Positions 51,981 through 63,871 of a DNA stretch of 64,000 nucleotides are shown here, piece by piece. The notes beneath the pieces were generated by a model. That model searched no databases. It saw only the letters and a program-made list of their open reading frames with translations, and had not been told where the DNA came from. The DNA is taken from positions 140,085-204,084 of the forward strand of contig JBBHKE010000095.1 in NCBI GenBank assembly GCA_037447655.1, in the 5' to 3' direction. Within the stretch, counting starts at the first letter, position 1; the number at the start of each line of letters is the position of its first letter. The position numbers were made by a program, and so were the translations under genes. The DNA is from Zygnema cylindricum. Lineage: Eukaryota > Streptophyta > Zygnematophyceae > Zygnematales > Zygnemataceae.

Positions 51981-54900
51981 CGGACTTTCCTATTTCAGCA
52001 AAAAAAATGAATCCTCAACTCACTCAAAGTGGTTCAAAATATAAATAAAAAATCTCTCTTTGGTCCCATAAAAGCATATGCAGAAAAAACCAGCAAAATA
52101 TGCTCAAGAAACAAAAAAACAAGCTCACCGGGTTTATATCCACTCTGAAGCATTCGTTTATAAGTCTGTTCGGCTCTTTCCAGTTGATTTGCTCGAGAAA
52201 AAGCCGAAATAAGAACATTAAAAGTAGACTCGCTTGGAAGACAGGAGGCTGTTGCCATACTATTAAACACCTCTTCTGCTTTGTGGGGCTGATATGTTTT
52301 TCCAAAAGCATCCATTAAAAGGTTGAAATTGTTCACATCTGGTTTGAACCTCTTATTCTCAAAATACCACTCTAAAACCTGATAAGCCACCAGCCCCAAC
52401 CACCTAACCTTCCCCGTCAATTAAGAAAAAAAAAAATGGGAAGGCACAGGAAGGGAGAGGATTCCATCACCTTAAAATATATTCCAGCATTCAATAAAAT
52501 TGGTCTCAGATAAACGCAGAAAAGAAAAACCAACAAAGAACGCATTCCCACATTCCCGATATAAAATAATACTTCTGATTGTTCGTAACTACATGCAATC
52601 TGCTGATGATAGATTCTAACAGAGACAAGAATGTTCCTATAAGTGATCCGAACACCTATTCCTTCCATTCCAATAGCGAAAGGCAAGATTTCAGATGAGA
52701 GAAAGAGACAGACAGAGACCTTCCATATCTACCGCTTCAGCTCAAGGGCACAAGAACCACAGATGCCTTCTTCGTTTAGATTTTCTTAGGTCTTCAAAAA
52801 CCTATCTATCCATTTCTTCCAACAAAATGCTCATACAATTTCCAATTTACCACTGAAATTAAAGAACAAAAATAGAAACCACCTCAAATCCTTCCAAATT
52901 TCAGCTCACCTGAATCATCTTATAATGTTCGCCCATTTTTTTCAATTCTCCAATCAGACTTCTTATCTCTTGCCTTGCTGCTGGCATTTGTTTACAGAAC
53001 AAGTCTAAAGCAGTTCTTATCTCTTCTGTTTGCTTATGTTGTTTTACAAATTTGAGGAGAGTTACAACTCCTGGACTCAATACTGTAATCCCTTCGGAGC
53101 GATTCCGTGTCCGTTGTTGATCAGCTTTCCATCTCCTCCCACCTGTCAAAGTCACCCTAAAAACTTCAAACTTCTATTGCTCTATTTCACATTCAAGATT
53201 ATCCTTTTAAAAACTGTAATGAACATTAAAGAATTATAAGAAATGAACTGCTTTTATTATAGTAATACATTTAGCCACACCTTAATGAGTTATTTTGTGT
53301 TATGTGTTGATAACCGAAAACAACTCTAATCAGTTCGGTAAGTATGAGAAACCACAAATGAACGCTGAACAAATTCGTAATTGGAAAAGTTACAATATTC
53401 AATAACTTTTACAATTTGCTTTAACATAGAAGTAAGATTATATGAGTTCCCTCTGAATGCTTCCGTAAGCTATTACACTAACTTCTGAAACTTTGTCCTG
53501 TCGAACAACAATTATCTCAAAAAAAGAAAATGAAATAAAGAGGTGCTTAACAAGAGCAGATACTTTCCAAAGAATGGATCGTAAAAAGAAGTCATTGACC
53601 TGGTTCAGAAAGACACTTAGGATCACTTAAACAAAACAAGGCAAAAGTTACCAATTGGTAAAACGAAAAGCTCTGCTGTATTGAACACGGTCCAGTTATC
53701 TTTTTGTAATTAAAAGCCTTTCCAATTTATTCCCCATGCCTGTTTTTTAAAGTTAACACCGACCACCAGATCATCCTACTCTGTTACAGAAACAAACTCG
53801 AAATTTTATTAGTCGTAAATCCATACTCGATGAACCTGAATAAGTTAAAAAAACTCAGCCATAGTTTATATACAGTCAAAGACGTAGTAGAGAATGGTAC
53901 ACACCCTATGAACATAAATAACTCATAAAATGAAGAACGTGACAAATTAATTTCAGTAGTGTAGTTTGCCATTTATACATACTTGATGAAGTCGAATTGG
54001 GTTCCAATACTAAAGCATCGACGTCTAGCCCGGAAGGGGAAGAAGGGAGAGAAGGGGCAGTTCGGCCAGATTTAGTAGTCCCTTCCGAAGTGGCCGATGC
54101 TTGAACTGTCCCTCTACTCCCAAGTTGACGTCTTCCCACATTTAGGCAAAATTTACCCTCAAAAGCCGAGGGCGTGGCTTCAATCTTTTTGAGAAAAGTA
54201 AGAACTGATTTTGCTTTAACTTGACTCCTGCGAAAAATTCAACAGCTACAGGGTGTCACAAAAGTGTACAGAGACAAAGACATAGAGAGTTCATCCAAGG
54301 TCTGAGAAACTGAGGAGAAAAGCCAAGTGTTTTGCGAATAAATGGTCAGGCGGTCTGGAAGTGTAGCCAGTCAAACAAAACAGTGACATATGTAAACAGA
54401 GGCAGTCCAATGTGCAGTCTAACCAGGACTTTCTTGCTGAGAATACAAGAAAAAAATCATATTCTAAAAACGTACAAAATTCTTCTGATGTGCAATCTAA
54501 CCAGGACACTCCCGTAGAGAATAGGAATTCATGAGAAACAAGAACAGATAAGACCAGAAAAAGCGATATTCCCAAAACTTACAAAATTCTTCCACCAAGT
54601 GACATTGCATCTGGTCCAAGAACTCTTGTCGCATGTCCAGATCCAATGACCTGCACGTTTAATGCAATCAAAACAAGTTGTTGTCATTGCAATGCTTTAG
54701 GAGGGGCAAAATGTGAAACGACATATCGCAACAAGAACATTGGACAACTTGAAAAAAAGGGGAGGCTGAGACTGTTGAAGGACTTACTGCTGAACCACAT
54801 GCCTTCATGCACCATAACTTTCTGATGATTACAGTTCACAATGCAGTGCAGGAGGAATAAGTCTCAATGAAATGAGGGCCATGAGGCCACAATAACTCCA

Positions 54901-55998
54901 AAATGTGTCACTTCCTGCTGCAACTAACATCTCAAGAGTGCGCTATCCTTTTGCCTTGAAACGAAACCAGAAGTTTTATGCATACTGTATGTTGTGTGGA
55001 ACCCATGCAATAAAAACATAGGCTGAAGATAACACCCAATCAGCATGCCGTTTACTTCATCCCAAAACAGTGGTAAGAGAAAAGAGATAAACTTCCAAGT
55101 TTTATTCTAGAGACTATAGCACATCCAAGCAATGTTGAATTTTCAAATGAATCTATAGCAGATAGAAAAGATTTAAACCAGGAAGGACCCAATATAGCTA
55201 GGATATTCGAAGACAATAAAGACAAACAAAAACCTAGCATTTACTGCCCTCCAATGATGCTTGAAATGCATAACAACACTTTAAAAACAGTTGGATACAA
55301 TCGGCTGTGAAACCTCAAAAATTTGCTCCCATTCATACATCGATTTTTGAAAAAAGGATCCTACACCTGTATTCCTCGTAACATAACCATTCATCTCTGA
55401 ATGCGATACGCAAATATTTGCTACAAATTTCTCCTACAAACCTAAATTTTATTACAATGAAAAGGTTGAAGCAATAAGCTAACAATTCCTCAATGAATCA
55501 GATATGAACATTTTTTAAGAAAGTGAAAGCAATGCTGACATCTCCTTTTCATCTCCCTTTCTACTTCATAGTGGAAATGCTGTAGCCACAGGCCGTTTAT
55601 GGTAGCAGGACTTGAGCACGAGTAATTATTATTCGACACACATTCAGCAGGATGCCAAAACCTCCCTTATTCCTTCTCGTTTCTACATATATAGGAATTC
55701 AAAAATACATGTAACCAGCTCCACAAACTTATCTCGTATCCTTTACATATTCGTATCAAAGCAGCCAGACGGCATTATACAGATGAATGTAGATAACCTC
55801 CAGCACTTATGGATACTACATATTGAACCGAGAAGCCTACTCATATGAGTGTAATTCTCCTACGACCGAGGCGTGACGGAGGAACGAGATAGCAAGCTCT
55901 AAGATACAATGAAATGGAGGACATTTAAAGCAACAGCGAAAATATTTCTTAGTTTCTATATGCCTTCATAGACAGAGTAGGCTTACCAAAGAATCCAT
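48138..55998 (-). CDS. Pentatricopeptide repeat protein, At2g35130-like (613 aa)
   Basis: Nine coding exons join in phase: 55987-55998, 54583-54650, 53983-54227, 52910-53142, 52129-52378, 51101-51246, 50142-50347, 49268-49392 and 48138-48694. The start MDSLVIGSGHATRVLG leads into a Ser/Arg-rich, plastid-type transit region (GRRQLGSRGTVQASATSEG). From about residue 190, PPR motifs of ~35 residues run to the end, e.g. KPDVNNFNLLMDAFGKTYQP, TYNIMLEVFGKLGKPRQAEE, TPDVYVFNALLEAYCQGG, KPDVFMYNSLLSAYGKAGQF. The tail (KACRSPEQEQEVEQLFRAFK) is collinear with Arabidopsis At2g35130 as I recall it, and the length is very similar. P-class PPR proteins bind organelle RNA and affect its stability, splicing or translation. 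Introns hold CT/GA tracts. The first exon encodes only four residues, and the 1.3-kb first intron has no other feature. Confidence 0.92.
49432..49795. repeat. GA tract then CT tract in a PPR intron
   Basis: 49432-49656 is GA/GGGA-rich and about 49715-49795 is C/T-rich (CCCCCTCC and CTCCC units), separated by about 55 bp. They lie in the intron between exons 50142-50347 and 49268-49392. The two tracts can pair in RNA or single-stranded DNA. The minus strand of the second tract has many GGGGG runs with G-quadruplex potential. A similar arrangement is at 40230-40430 in copy 1. Confidence 0.85.
51893..51977. repeat. (GA)n microsatellite in a PPR intron
   Basis: GGGA units passing into about 27 GA units. 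It is CT-rich in the PPR transcript and lies in the intron between exons 52129-52378 and 51101-51246. The same intron has a MITE-like end (CTAATAGGGAT to CAGTGTA) at about 51400-51431. Confidence 0.93.
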
Positions 55999-56547
55999 GG
56001 TCTTCAATCGTGTCACTGTCAGATATTGAGATTAACGTTGCTGCATTAGTTACAAGACCTTTTGCTCCTTTCCTTTAACAAAAATATTGGTGGCTTCATT
56101 ACTTGCGTTTGTCCGAAAAGTTTATGAAACGAAGAAAAAGTGAAAAAGACAACCGTCGCCGTCAAAAACTGTTTCAAAAATTGATTAAAAAATAGGTCTA
56201 CTTGTTCAATTCTGGAAAGATTATGAGTGAAAGTGAGTAAGATGGAGGGGGCATCTCCGATTTTTGTATAGCCATTACCGGTTTTTCCGACAGAAACCTC
56301 TTTCTTGCCGTTTAACTCACACTTGCTGTGTGTTCAGCTTAGAGCTCTTTGTTGGAAAAAAGATTTTAACAGCAAAACATTTCCTAAGCACCTTTCCTGT
56401 ATTTTTTTAACTCACTTTCCATCTTTTCACCTTTTCATCAGTCCATCTTTGTTATCGAAAACTTGCTGATAAACGTTAGCCTTCTGATAGTGCTTCTTCC
56501 TAAGCAGTGAGAATCTACAAACACCGGACTTTTTTTGAATTCGGCAA
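55999..56547. promoter_or_regulatory. Shared upstream region of two head-to-head genes
   Basis: 549 bp between the PPR start codon (minus strand) and the rhodanese start codon (plus strand), with no other gene inside. It must contain both 5' untranslated regions and both promoters. Pyrimidine-rich stretches (CTTTTCACCTTTTCATC) lie on the rhodanese side. No TATA box is obvious. Confidence 0.55.
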
Positions 56548-59500
56548 ATGCTGCGATATTTGCCACTTATTGCAAACTCTCACTTTATGAGCATCTCCAT
56601 TTCCAACTCATTGCATAGGCAAAACTGCATTGTAATTGATGGCTACAGAAGAGGACTGTGTGTATGTATACACTCCAGGTCTCCCTCGTTACATTCTGCT
56701 TCTCCTTTGATTCCCTGCAAGATTCAGTCATCAGCTCTTCCCATTGTTACAATAGGTTTTAGAGCGTTCTCTAAGCAAGAAAATCTAGGCTGTCATGGAA
56801 CTGATTTAAGGAATGAGACCTTATTTTGTAACATCCTCCCAAAACTACGCTCTTCCTCCTCACAGGCAACTCTAGCTCATGAAGGAAACTTAGGTCTTAC
56901 TGTTTCAGAAACGAATCGATCTGAATCCGTGCGAATGGCCTCTGGTCTTTCTGGCATTCAAAACACTCAAAGGAAATTTCAAGGGGAGAATGGTGATGTC
57001 AAACCCAACCTTCAAGGAGGTGGTGAAAAAAGAGATGAATTTCCAACTTTCCAGGAAGTACCAGCAGCCCCGATGGGTGAAAATGAGGAATTGCTTATTG
57101 TTGCATCTTTCTACAAGTTCGCAGATTTGGCGGATTATGCGCAGTTGAGGGAGCCAATTAAGAAACTTTGCCAGCAAAATGTAAGAACTTAATGGTTCTT
57201 TCCAGTGAATGTAATAATTTAATGGTTTTTTGCGGAATCATGAGCAATGTAGACGTCAATGCATGTTTGTTACATGTTTGAGATGTTTGTGGATAACTTC
57301 TTCCAAGTTGCAAAGCTGGGAAAATCTTTTTGTGAAAATGTTTGCCAATATATTCAATTGAAGACCGTATCAGATGTTTGCCTCTTGCTTTATCAGTGAA
57401 TCCACTTTTGTATCAAGTCGGGTCCGTACAGTTTACCCTAAACCTTAGAACCCGAAAAAACCTCAAACATCTTCTTACCTTTTCCTGTAGGTTTACCTTT
57501 GCTTTTATGCCTTCCGCAGTTAGTCACTGGAGGAATAATTTTGGCGCCTGAGGGCATCAATGGTAGCTTATGTGGAACCAAGGCAGCCATCGAGAGTGTA
57601 TTCACAGCTCTGAAAAGAGACTCCCGGCTCGCCACTCTTCAATATAGAGAAGCTCCAGCTGGTATTGAAGAAACAGAGATGCATGCCCTCCAGGGAAGCC
57701 ACAAACCTGCTTCACCTTCACCTTCACCTTCACCTTCACCTTCACCTTCACCTTCACCTTTAGCTCCAGGTCCTGACGCTCCTTTCAGATGGGACCATGT
57801 TCGAGTAAAACTGAAGAAAGAGGTAAATAGATGACGTCCAAAAACCAAAGCTGCAAAAATACCTTTAAAATGCCTCTACTTTCACCTTCATCCAGGCACT
57901 GATGCTCCGTTCAGATGGGACCATTTGAGTAAAGCTAAAGATAGAGGTACACCAATGACGTCCAAAAACCCTTGAAAACACCTAAAATAAACCCAAAAAA
58001 CTCGTAAAAACCGTGGAAAAACTTAAGGAAAAACCTATCAAAACCTTTTGAATCCTTAATATTTGCAAAATGCCGTATTTGACCTGTTGAATGGAACTTG
58101 AGAATTTTGGAGGCTCAAGTTATTTGTCTGGATGTTCATGACTATGTTTGTAGGTTGTCACAATGGGAGTGGAAGGAGTAAGTCCACACGAACTTGTGGG
58201 GAAATACGTGACGCCAAAGGAATGGAATGAGCTCATTTTGGACCCAAATACGGTAATCGAACTTCATAGCTTCCTCGAATTTTATATGAAGTTTTAACGT
58301 GCTATATGTATGTTATATTTAGTATTTTGTATTATTTTATGAATTTATTAATTGACAATAAGTTTTATGCAAAGCGGGAATTAAAGATACCAGCTTTACT
58401 GAATGTTTGTCTTTATTTTTCTCCACTACAATTTGGTGTAAACTTGGAATACATAAAGTAGCATGTATTAGTATATTTTGAAGGTTATTTTTCAGAAAAT
58501 GGTCATTGTTTTGTCATCGATCAGAATGTGAGCTTCTATCTGTTTTTTGTGGTGCAATAGAATTCCTTTAAATAGTCTTAATGACCATATTTTAATAGTG
58601 GCATGTAGTAAATGAACTGGGACAAACAAGTTTTTTGAACGAAAAATGTGTTTTCAGCTTGTAGTGGACGTTCGAAACGCATATGAAACGCGAATTGGGC
58701 AGTTTAAGGGAGCAGTGGATCCAAAAACAGAGTCTTTTCGAGAGTTTCCTGGATGGGTAGATGAACGGCTGAGATCGGGTTTGGACTCACCTGAGCCAAT
58801 GGCGGCAAGGGAGGAGGTGGTCAGAGAGGATTTGACAAATGATGTGAAGGAAGGGTTGGAAAATGAAGGTTTGGGAACTCGAGAGAAGAGGGATTTTGGA
58901 GTTGGAGAAGAAAATAGTGGTTTTATGGAGGCACCGGTGGTAGATAAGCGCGTGGCAATGTATTGCACTGGAGGAATTCGCTGCGAGAAGGCAACTTCTC
59001 TAATGTTGGCCAAGGGATATAAAGAGGTAAGTGAAAGAAGAGAGTGGTTTGAAAGGACATTGTCTAACACAGTTTATCATTAAAAACAAAAGAATAGCCA
59101 TGAATTGAGAAGAGAGAGCAAGAGGGAGAGAGAGAGAGAGGGATGCGGTGAAGAAATGGTATCAAATTAATATGCTACGTAAAGAGCTCAAGTATCCAAT
59201 TATCATCTTTACATGGGATGCTCAAATCTACTTAATTCAGGCATTTGGTTTTAAACTTGTAAAATTTATTACAAGATAATTGACAAAGACGGTTGTAGAT
59301 ATTATTACTCAATCACACGTCCAGTTCTATTATGTCTTTTAAAATGGTTTTTCATTATCATTGTGTTTTATAGTACTCTACACTGGCCATCTCTACACCG
59401 CGAATCGTAATTAGCGTAAAGAAATAATTAGTGTAAAGAAATAATTAGTGTAAAGAAATTATTAGTGTTATTAACTCTAATTTGGGTTTTTTCGTTTTCT

Positions 59501-60456
59501 CAAAAAAAAAATTACTCTAATTTATCAATAACTCTAATTTGGGTTTCTCTTCGTAATAATTATCCGCGCTGAATATCTATACTGTAAATTAGGTACACGT
59601 ACGGAATCTAACAAAACATACAGTTTCACGTCATTATGACGTTTGCACTATGCGGTTTGGGAAAACGCAGTTACATGATAACGACATGTATTAAATCATT
59701 TTTTGTACTTTTTTACGTAGTAAAGTACAATTTTGTACGGTCAGACATCGACCGTACGCCACACTATTTAAAACGGCACTATATTGGAGTTGTTAACGGT
59801 GGTTCAAAAAGTACCTTAAATGATGTAAAGAAAAATTTAGAGTTATTTACTCTATTTAAGGTTTTAGGGTCAAAATTCGGGGTGACGGAATTAGCGTAAA
59901 TAACGCTAATTACGATTCGCGGTGTAGTTAATTACTCAAGTTTGGGTGAATGTTTTTCTGACCCTAAATCATAAATTTGTGTTATGAGTCACGTCACAAA
60001 ACATAATCTAGTGTAGCTAATTCTATTAAAGTGTTAACGCCAATAATTCGTTAACTCCTTGTCCATTATCCTCCCAAGTTGACATTATTTCGGGTTCCCA
60101 TACAGGTGTACCATTTGGAAGGAGGGATTCTCAGATACTTGGAGGAGATACCACCTTCTGAGAGTTTATGGGAGGGAGAATGTTTTGTTTTCGATAAGAG
60201 AGTAGCGGTAGGTCCTGGTTTGGTCCCGGGAAAATATAAACTTTGTTATGCTTGTAAACAACCGGTAAGCAACGACGATATGGCGTCTCCTCTTTATGAA
60301 GAGGGTGTGTCTTGTCCTTATTGTTATGAAACCAAAAGTGAAGAGGAGAAGGAAAGAGCTCGAGCTCGTCAAGTACAGTTTAATAGGTGGGGAGTTGTTG
60401 GAGGACCCCATTTGGGTCGGAAAACTTCGAAGGCGAGTCTGAGAAAACATGGATAG
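56548..60456 (+). CDS. TrhO/UPF0176-type rhodanese, STR7/STR8-like (584 aa)
   Basis: Five exons join in phase: 56548-57180, 57520-57822, 58154-58252, 58658-59026 and 60106-60456. The N-terminus to about residue 185 is Ser-rich and looks like an organelle presequence plus a linker. Then come the acylphosphatase-like N-domain ([31 protein letters not shown]), [15 protein letters not shown], the rhodanese domain ([20 protein letters not shown]) with active-site Cys about 448 in [12 protein letters not shown], and the C-terminal Cys region ([29 protein letters not shown]). Bacterial TrhO makes 5-hydroxyuridine at tRNA position 34; the plant role is less clear. Unusual points are an (SP)8 repeat before the [11 protein letters not shown] block and an extra ~60-residue acidic segment between FPGWVDERL and RVAMYC. 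Confidence 0.93.
57711..57760 (+). repeat. (TTCACC)8 coding repeat
   Basis: In-frame hexamer repeat encoding Ser-Pro pairs within rhodanese exon 2. Unit changes keep the frame, so length variation would be tolerated. A parallel Ser-Pro repeat is encoded in PARN near 25110-25170. Confidence 0.95.
57877..57977 (+). pseudogene. Degenerate duplicate of the exon 2 end inside intron 2
   Basis: ACTTTCACCTTCA, then CCAGGCACTGATGCTCCG, then TTCAGATGGGACCAT and ATGACGTCCAAAAACC repeat the exon 2 3' end plus intron start (57740-57846). About two bases are lost after GGGACCAT, which breaks the frame. It is a tandem partial exon duplication that is no longer codable. Confidence 0.8.
59396..59924. mobile_element. 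TA-flanked MITE, 529 bp, in rhodanese intron 4
   Basis: Ends CACCGCGAATCGTAATTAG and CTAATTACGATTCGCGGTG form perfect inverted repeats flanked by TA. Subterminal GCGTAAAGAAATAATTAGTG words repeat three times. It shares interior blocks with 9530-9785, 17630-17808 and 63353-63871. A GA tract at 59109-59141 precedes it in the same intron. Confidence 0.9.
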
Positions 60457-60474
60457 TTTAGGACACCTTTTATC

Positions 60475-60660
60475 AATGGTTTTTATTAATGGTTTATATC
60501 AGTGGTTTTTATTAACGGTTTTTATCAAATTAATGGTCTTTATTAATGGTTTTCCCTAATGGTTGTTATTAATGGTTTTATCGATGGTTTTAATTAATGG
60601 TTTTATCGATGGCTTTTATTAATGGTTTTTATGGATTGCTTTTCATCCATGGTGTTTATT
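60475..60660 (+). repeat. Degenerate TTAATGGTTTTTATC repeats
   Basis: About ten imperfect units of TTTTTATTAATGG or TTTTATCGATGG directly after the rhodanese stop codon, probably in its 3' untranslated region. Confidence 0.85.
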
Positions 60661-61034
60661 TAGGAATTTTTTGTCTTGTTTGTTGCTTTGCGTTCAATTT
60701 TTGGGAACTTATCATTGTCATTAAAAAATTCGAAGGGGAATTCCTGTTAATCATATGTATATTGCCGTAGGTTTGTCGTAAAAGAAAATTCAGACGGGGG
60801 AGTGAGAGGAAGGATTGAGTCTTGATTGAATCTTGTCTCAATTGGTTGGTAGAAAACATAGAAATATGTTTATATGGAGATTCATTTATTGGTTGGTTTA
60901 TTTACATTGGTTTTTAATCCTTCTTGACTTTTATAAAGGCTATTTTTTTTGTTTAGATGCTTATTTGATCTTATCCTGAAGCACGGTTCACCCGGACACA
61001 CCTCTATTGTTTCTTTTCTAAATATGGTAAACTA

Positions 61035-61236
61035 CATTGCCCATCGTTAGTTAATAACACTAATTTGGTTGCTACTTTTTTTGGTCGAAACCCTAAAATG
61101 GTCTTAACAACACTATTTGAGAGAGTGGACTAAAACTGGCCACGTCTCTTTGTACTAAATGAGTATTATATATTCTAATTTTGCACTAACAGTAATAAAT
61201 CCTTAATGCTTTTAACGCTAATAACAATGGGCAGTG
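61035..61236. mobile_element. MITE with TGCCCATCGTTA ends, 202 bp
   Basis: Left end CATTGCCCATCGTTAG, right end CGCTAATAACAATGGGCAGTG inverted. The inside has GGTCGAAACCCTAAAATGG and GTGGACTAAAACTGGCCACG, which resemble the interior of the MITE at 45074 (GTGGACCATAATCTGCCACG). No coding capacity. Confidence 0.75.
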
Positions 61237-63022
61237 TGGTTCTTTCTGTTGTTACCTTTTAAAAACAATGCGGTATATGTTGTTTTGTTTGCAAAAATGT
61301 TTAGATGGGACATATCAACAAATAAAAGTATAATCAAATATAGTATAAAAAGTCCGTTAAAAGTTACAATAGGATAGAATTGTCAAAAACGTAGTCCCAG
61401 ATCTTCGATTTTATTTAATCTTAGTGATTAAAAATAGAGTTATCGTTTAAATCAGATAACTAAATTGTTCCCTCGCTGTAAAACATCGTCATTCTTCATG
61501 GCACAAAAAACAAAAAAATAACATTCCTACGGATTTCTTTTTCCATTTGGAAAAGAAGACGTCTATTATGATGCTTGAACTATTAATATATATGTGATAA
61601 AATGAAGACTTTATTAGTATACGTATAACAAATCAATTTTGGTACTTCAAATTAATGAGGATCATACAATATGCCTAAGTATACAAATTTTCAAAAGGTG
61701 TAATATACCATTTTGAAGTTTTATGTAACATATTACCCACCTAGTTGGATGCACGAAAAATTATTCAAGAAGTATGTGTTCGGTGGCCTTAGTTAAAAAT
61801 CCATTATTTCATAGGTGGACAAAACATAGACGCATTCAATGGCATTTTGTGAAGTACTTGATTACTTCCAAGGGTACAGCCCGATGTAATTGAAACTTAG
61901 CGAACTTACTTTTTATTCTAGCGAAGATTCTCCGTACATGATTTTCAAGTGTCCCAATGCGTAACAACGAAATTGTTACTTAAGGCTGTGACGATTGTAT
62001 ACGTCGACAATGCTCGTGACGGCTGTCAACGTCTACAATCTGTCTTGACGCACCGTATTTTTTGAAACGTTTTGGTACGTCGCATGTCTTTGCTTGACAT
62101 CATAGGCGTAACGCCTTCCAGCCATGGCTGAACAAGATGCTTTTGCGTTATAGAATTCTTGAGGCCCCTGCAAAATATGAAATATTTTTTTTTGGGCGCG
62201 TTTGTTGGGTTCTTCCCATCGTGACTTGGTTCGCGCACATGCGTTAGCAAATGTGGGGAAAGTGAAAAACGGGGTGAAAGAAGAATGGAGACCACGGAGA
62301 GTGAAAAGAGAGAAGCAATTAGAAAGCTAAGGCATGAAAGTGGAGAGCGAAAAAGCAAAGCCAATAACCTTCCTCAATTATAATTGGCGCCACATAGGTT
62401 AGAGTCCAGATTCTGAAAATCTAAAAATATTCTTCAAACGGAAAATCTGAACGTAATATCTGTACCAGCGGAGGTATTTAATGATTCGTACGAAAAGTTT
62501 GCGGCCACATTTTAATTTTGAAAATGGAAATCAAAATTTTGAAACGGCATGGCAAAAAGAAAGCCGCAAACTTTCAAGGTCGGTGGATGTCAGACAGAGC
62601 GTGCGAAGATACTTTTAGGTTCACCTCCGTACAGCGTGGCAAAAAGCACATGGCTTGTACGACGTGGCAAAAAGCACATGGCCTGTACGACGTCGAATCT
62701 GCACGAAAACGTACGGCATCCAATAACCGACCCCACTTTTCGTCTAATGGAATCTTACCCTAAAAACCAACAGCAGAAACAAACAACAACAGGCATAAAA
62801 ACTTAAAGATGTCACGTCTCGTTGCCGTTCGGTGAAGGGGATTGTTTTGTTAGTTTCACGTGACGTTCGCATTCGGCGACGCGCGTCGCGACATTATTCG
62901 AGAACGAATGTGCCACGTGGAACCCTCTAATACGTGTGACGCGTGGCTCTAGAATGTCGGAGAGCCCGAAAACCCGGAGAGTGAGCCTAAATTCAGTACA
63001 CCGCGAATCGTAATTAGTAGTG
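61237..63022. other. No supported gene
   Basis: Several short frames but none with a domain. The hydrophobic minus-strand frame at 62026-62364 has no ATG at its start. A 27-bp unit (GTGGCAAAAAGCACATGGC) is doubled at about 62636-62692. 62850-62960 is CpG-rich with ACGTG words (CCACGTGG at 62913) and could be a promoter of something outside the window. Confidence 0.4.
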
Positions 63023-63160
63023 TTGTGTATCGGTAAAAAACTTACCGCGATAACACCGATACCGATAGTTATCGGTTATCGAACGGTCAGAGGTTCCGAT
63101 ATATCGGTCTGGGACCAACAAATTCCATATCGGCGATAACTTAAAAAATATATAGTATGC
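63023..63160. mobile_element. hAT-like MITE fragment
   Basis: Starts TAGTGTTGTGTATCGG, like the end of the element at 20549-20992, followed by the same CGATAACACCGATACCGATA and GTTATCGGTTATCG content. No right end was found; it runs into PIF-like MITE sequence near 63170. Confidence 0.55.
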
Positions 63161-63352
63161 ATACAATAGTACTTGCGCCTTCATTACTTCAGAAATGTGA
63201 CAGTTGTAGACGTCTCCAAAACTTGCGACAGCTGTAAACGTCAACAAACTGCGGAAAGTTGTAGAAGCCGTATTTATTAAAAGTGTGAAGATGAGCTTGG
63301 AAGAGGGTCGAAAGTTCGAAACTCGAAAGGATAATAACGCCAAAATGGAGTA

Positions 63353-63871
63353 CACCGTGAATCGCTATTAGCGTAATGAAATAGATAGCGTAATGAAACA
63401 ATTAGCGTTATTTACGCTAATTGGGAATGTCGTTTTTTTTGGAAATAATTTTTATTCTAATTTTTCGTACACTCTAATTTGCAAACTGCTTTGTAGAAAA
63501 TTTCGGTGCAGAATATCTCCACACTACAATATGTGCATGTACGAAATTGTTCAAATCGTACGCCGTCGCATTTTTTTTTCATCCGCGAATGCCGGAAAAA
63601 ATTTACGCAATTACATGTTAGCGCGACTACGGGACAGCGTGAATATCTTTTCTGTACTTTTCTACTAAAAAAAGTACTAAATTGTACGGCTCTGACAGAC
63701 CGTACACAACAGTATTTACGATGGCACTATATTAGAGTCATGAATCCTATTTTATGGAACACCTCAAATAACGTGTAGGAACATTTAGAATGTCTAATTC
63801 TATTTGAGAATTTGCCCAAAAAAACAGGGTACCTCAATTAGCGACCAACACGCTAATAGCGATTCAAGGTG
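63353..63871. mobile_element. TA-flanked MITE, 519 bp
   Basis: Ends CACCGTGAATCGCTATTAGCG (left) and CGCTAATAGCGATTCAAGGTG (right, inverted, one mismatch), each flanked by TA. The interior parallels 59396-59924 (GGCACTATATTAGAGTC, CGTACACAACAGTATTTACG). No coding capacity. Confidence 0.88.

Noticed and set aside
62026-62364. Hydrophobic minus-strand frame resembling a signal anchor
   Set aside because: No ATG at the hydrophobic N-terminus and no domain after it. The sequence is shared with PIF-like MITE debris.
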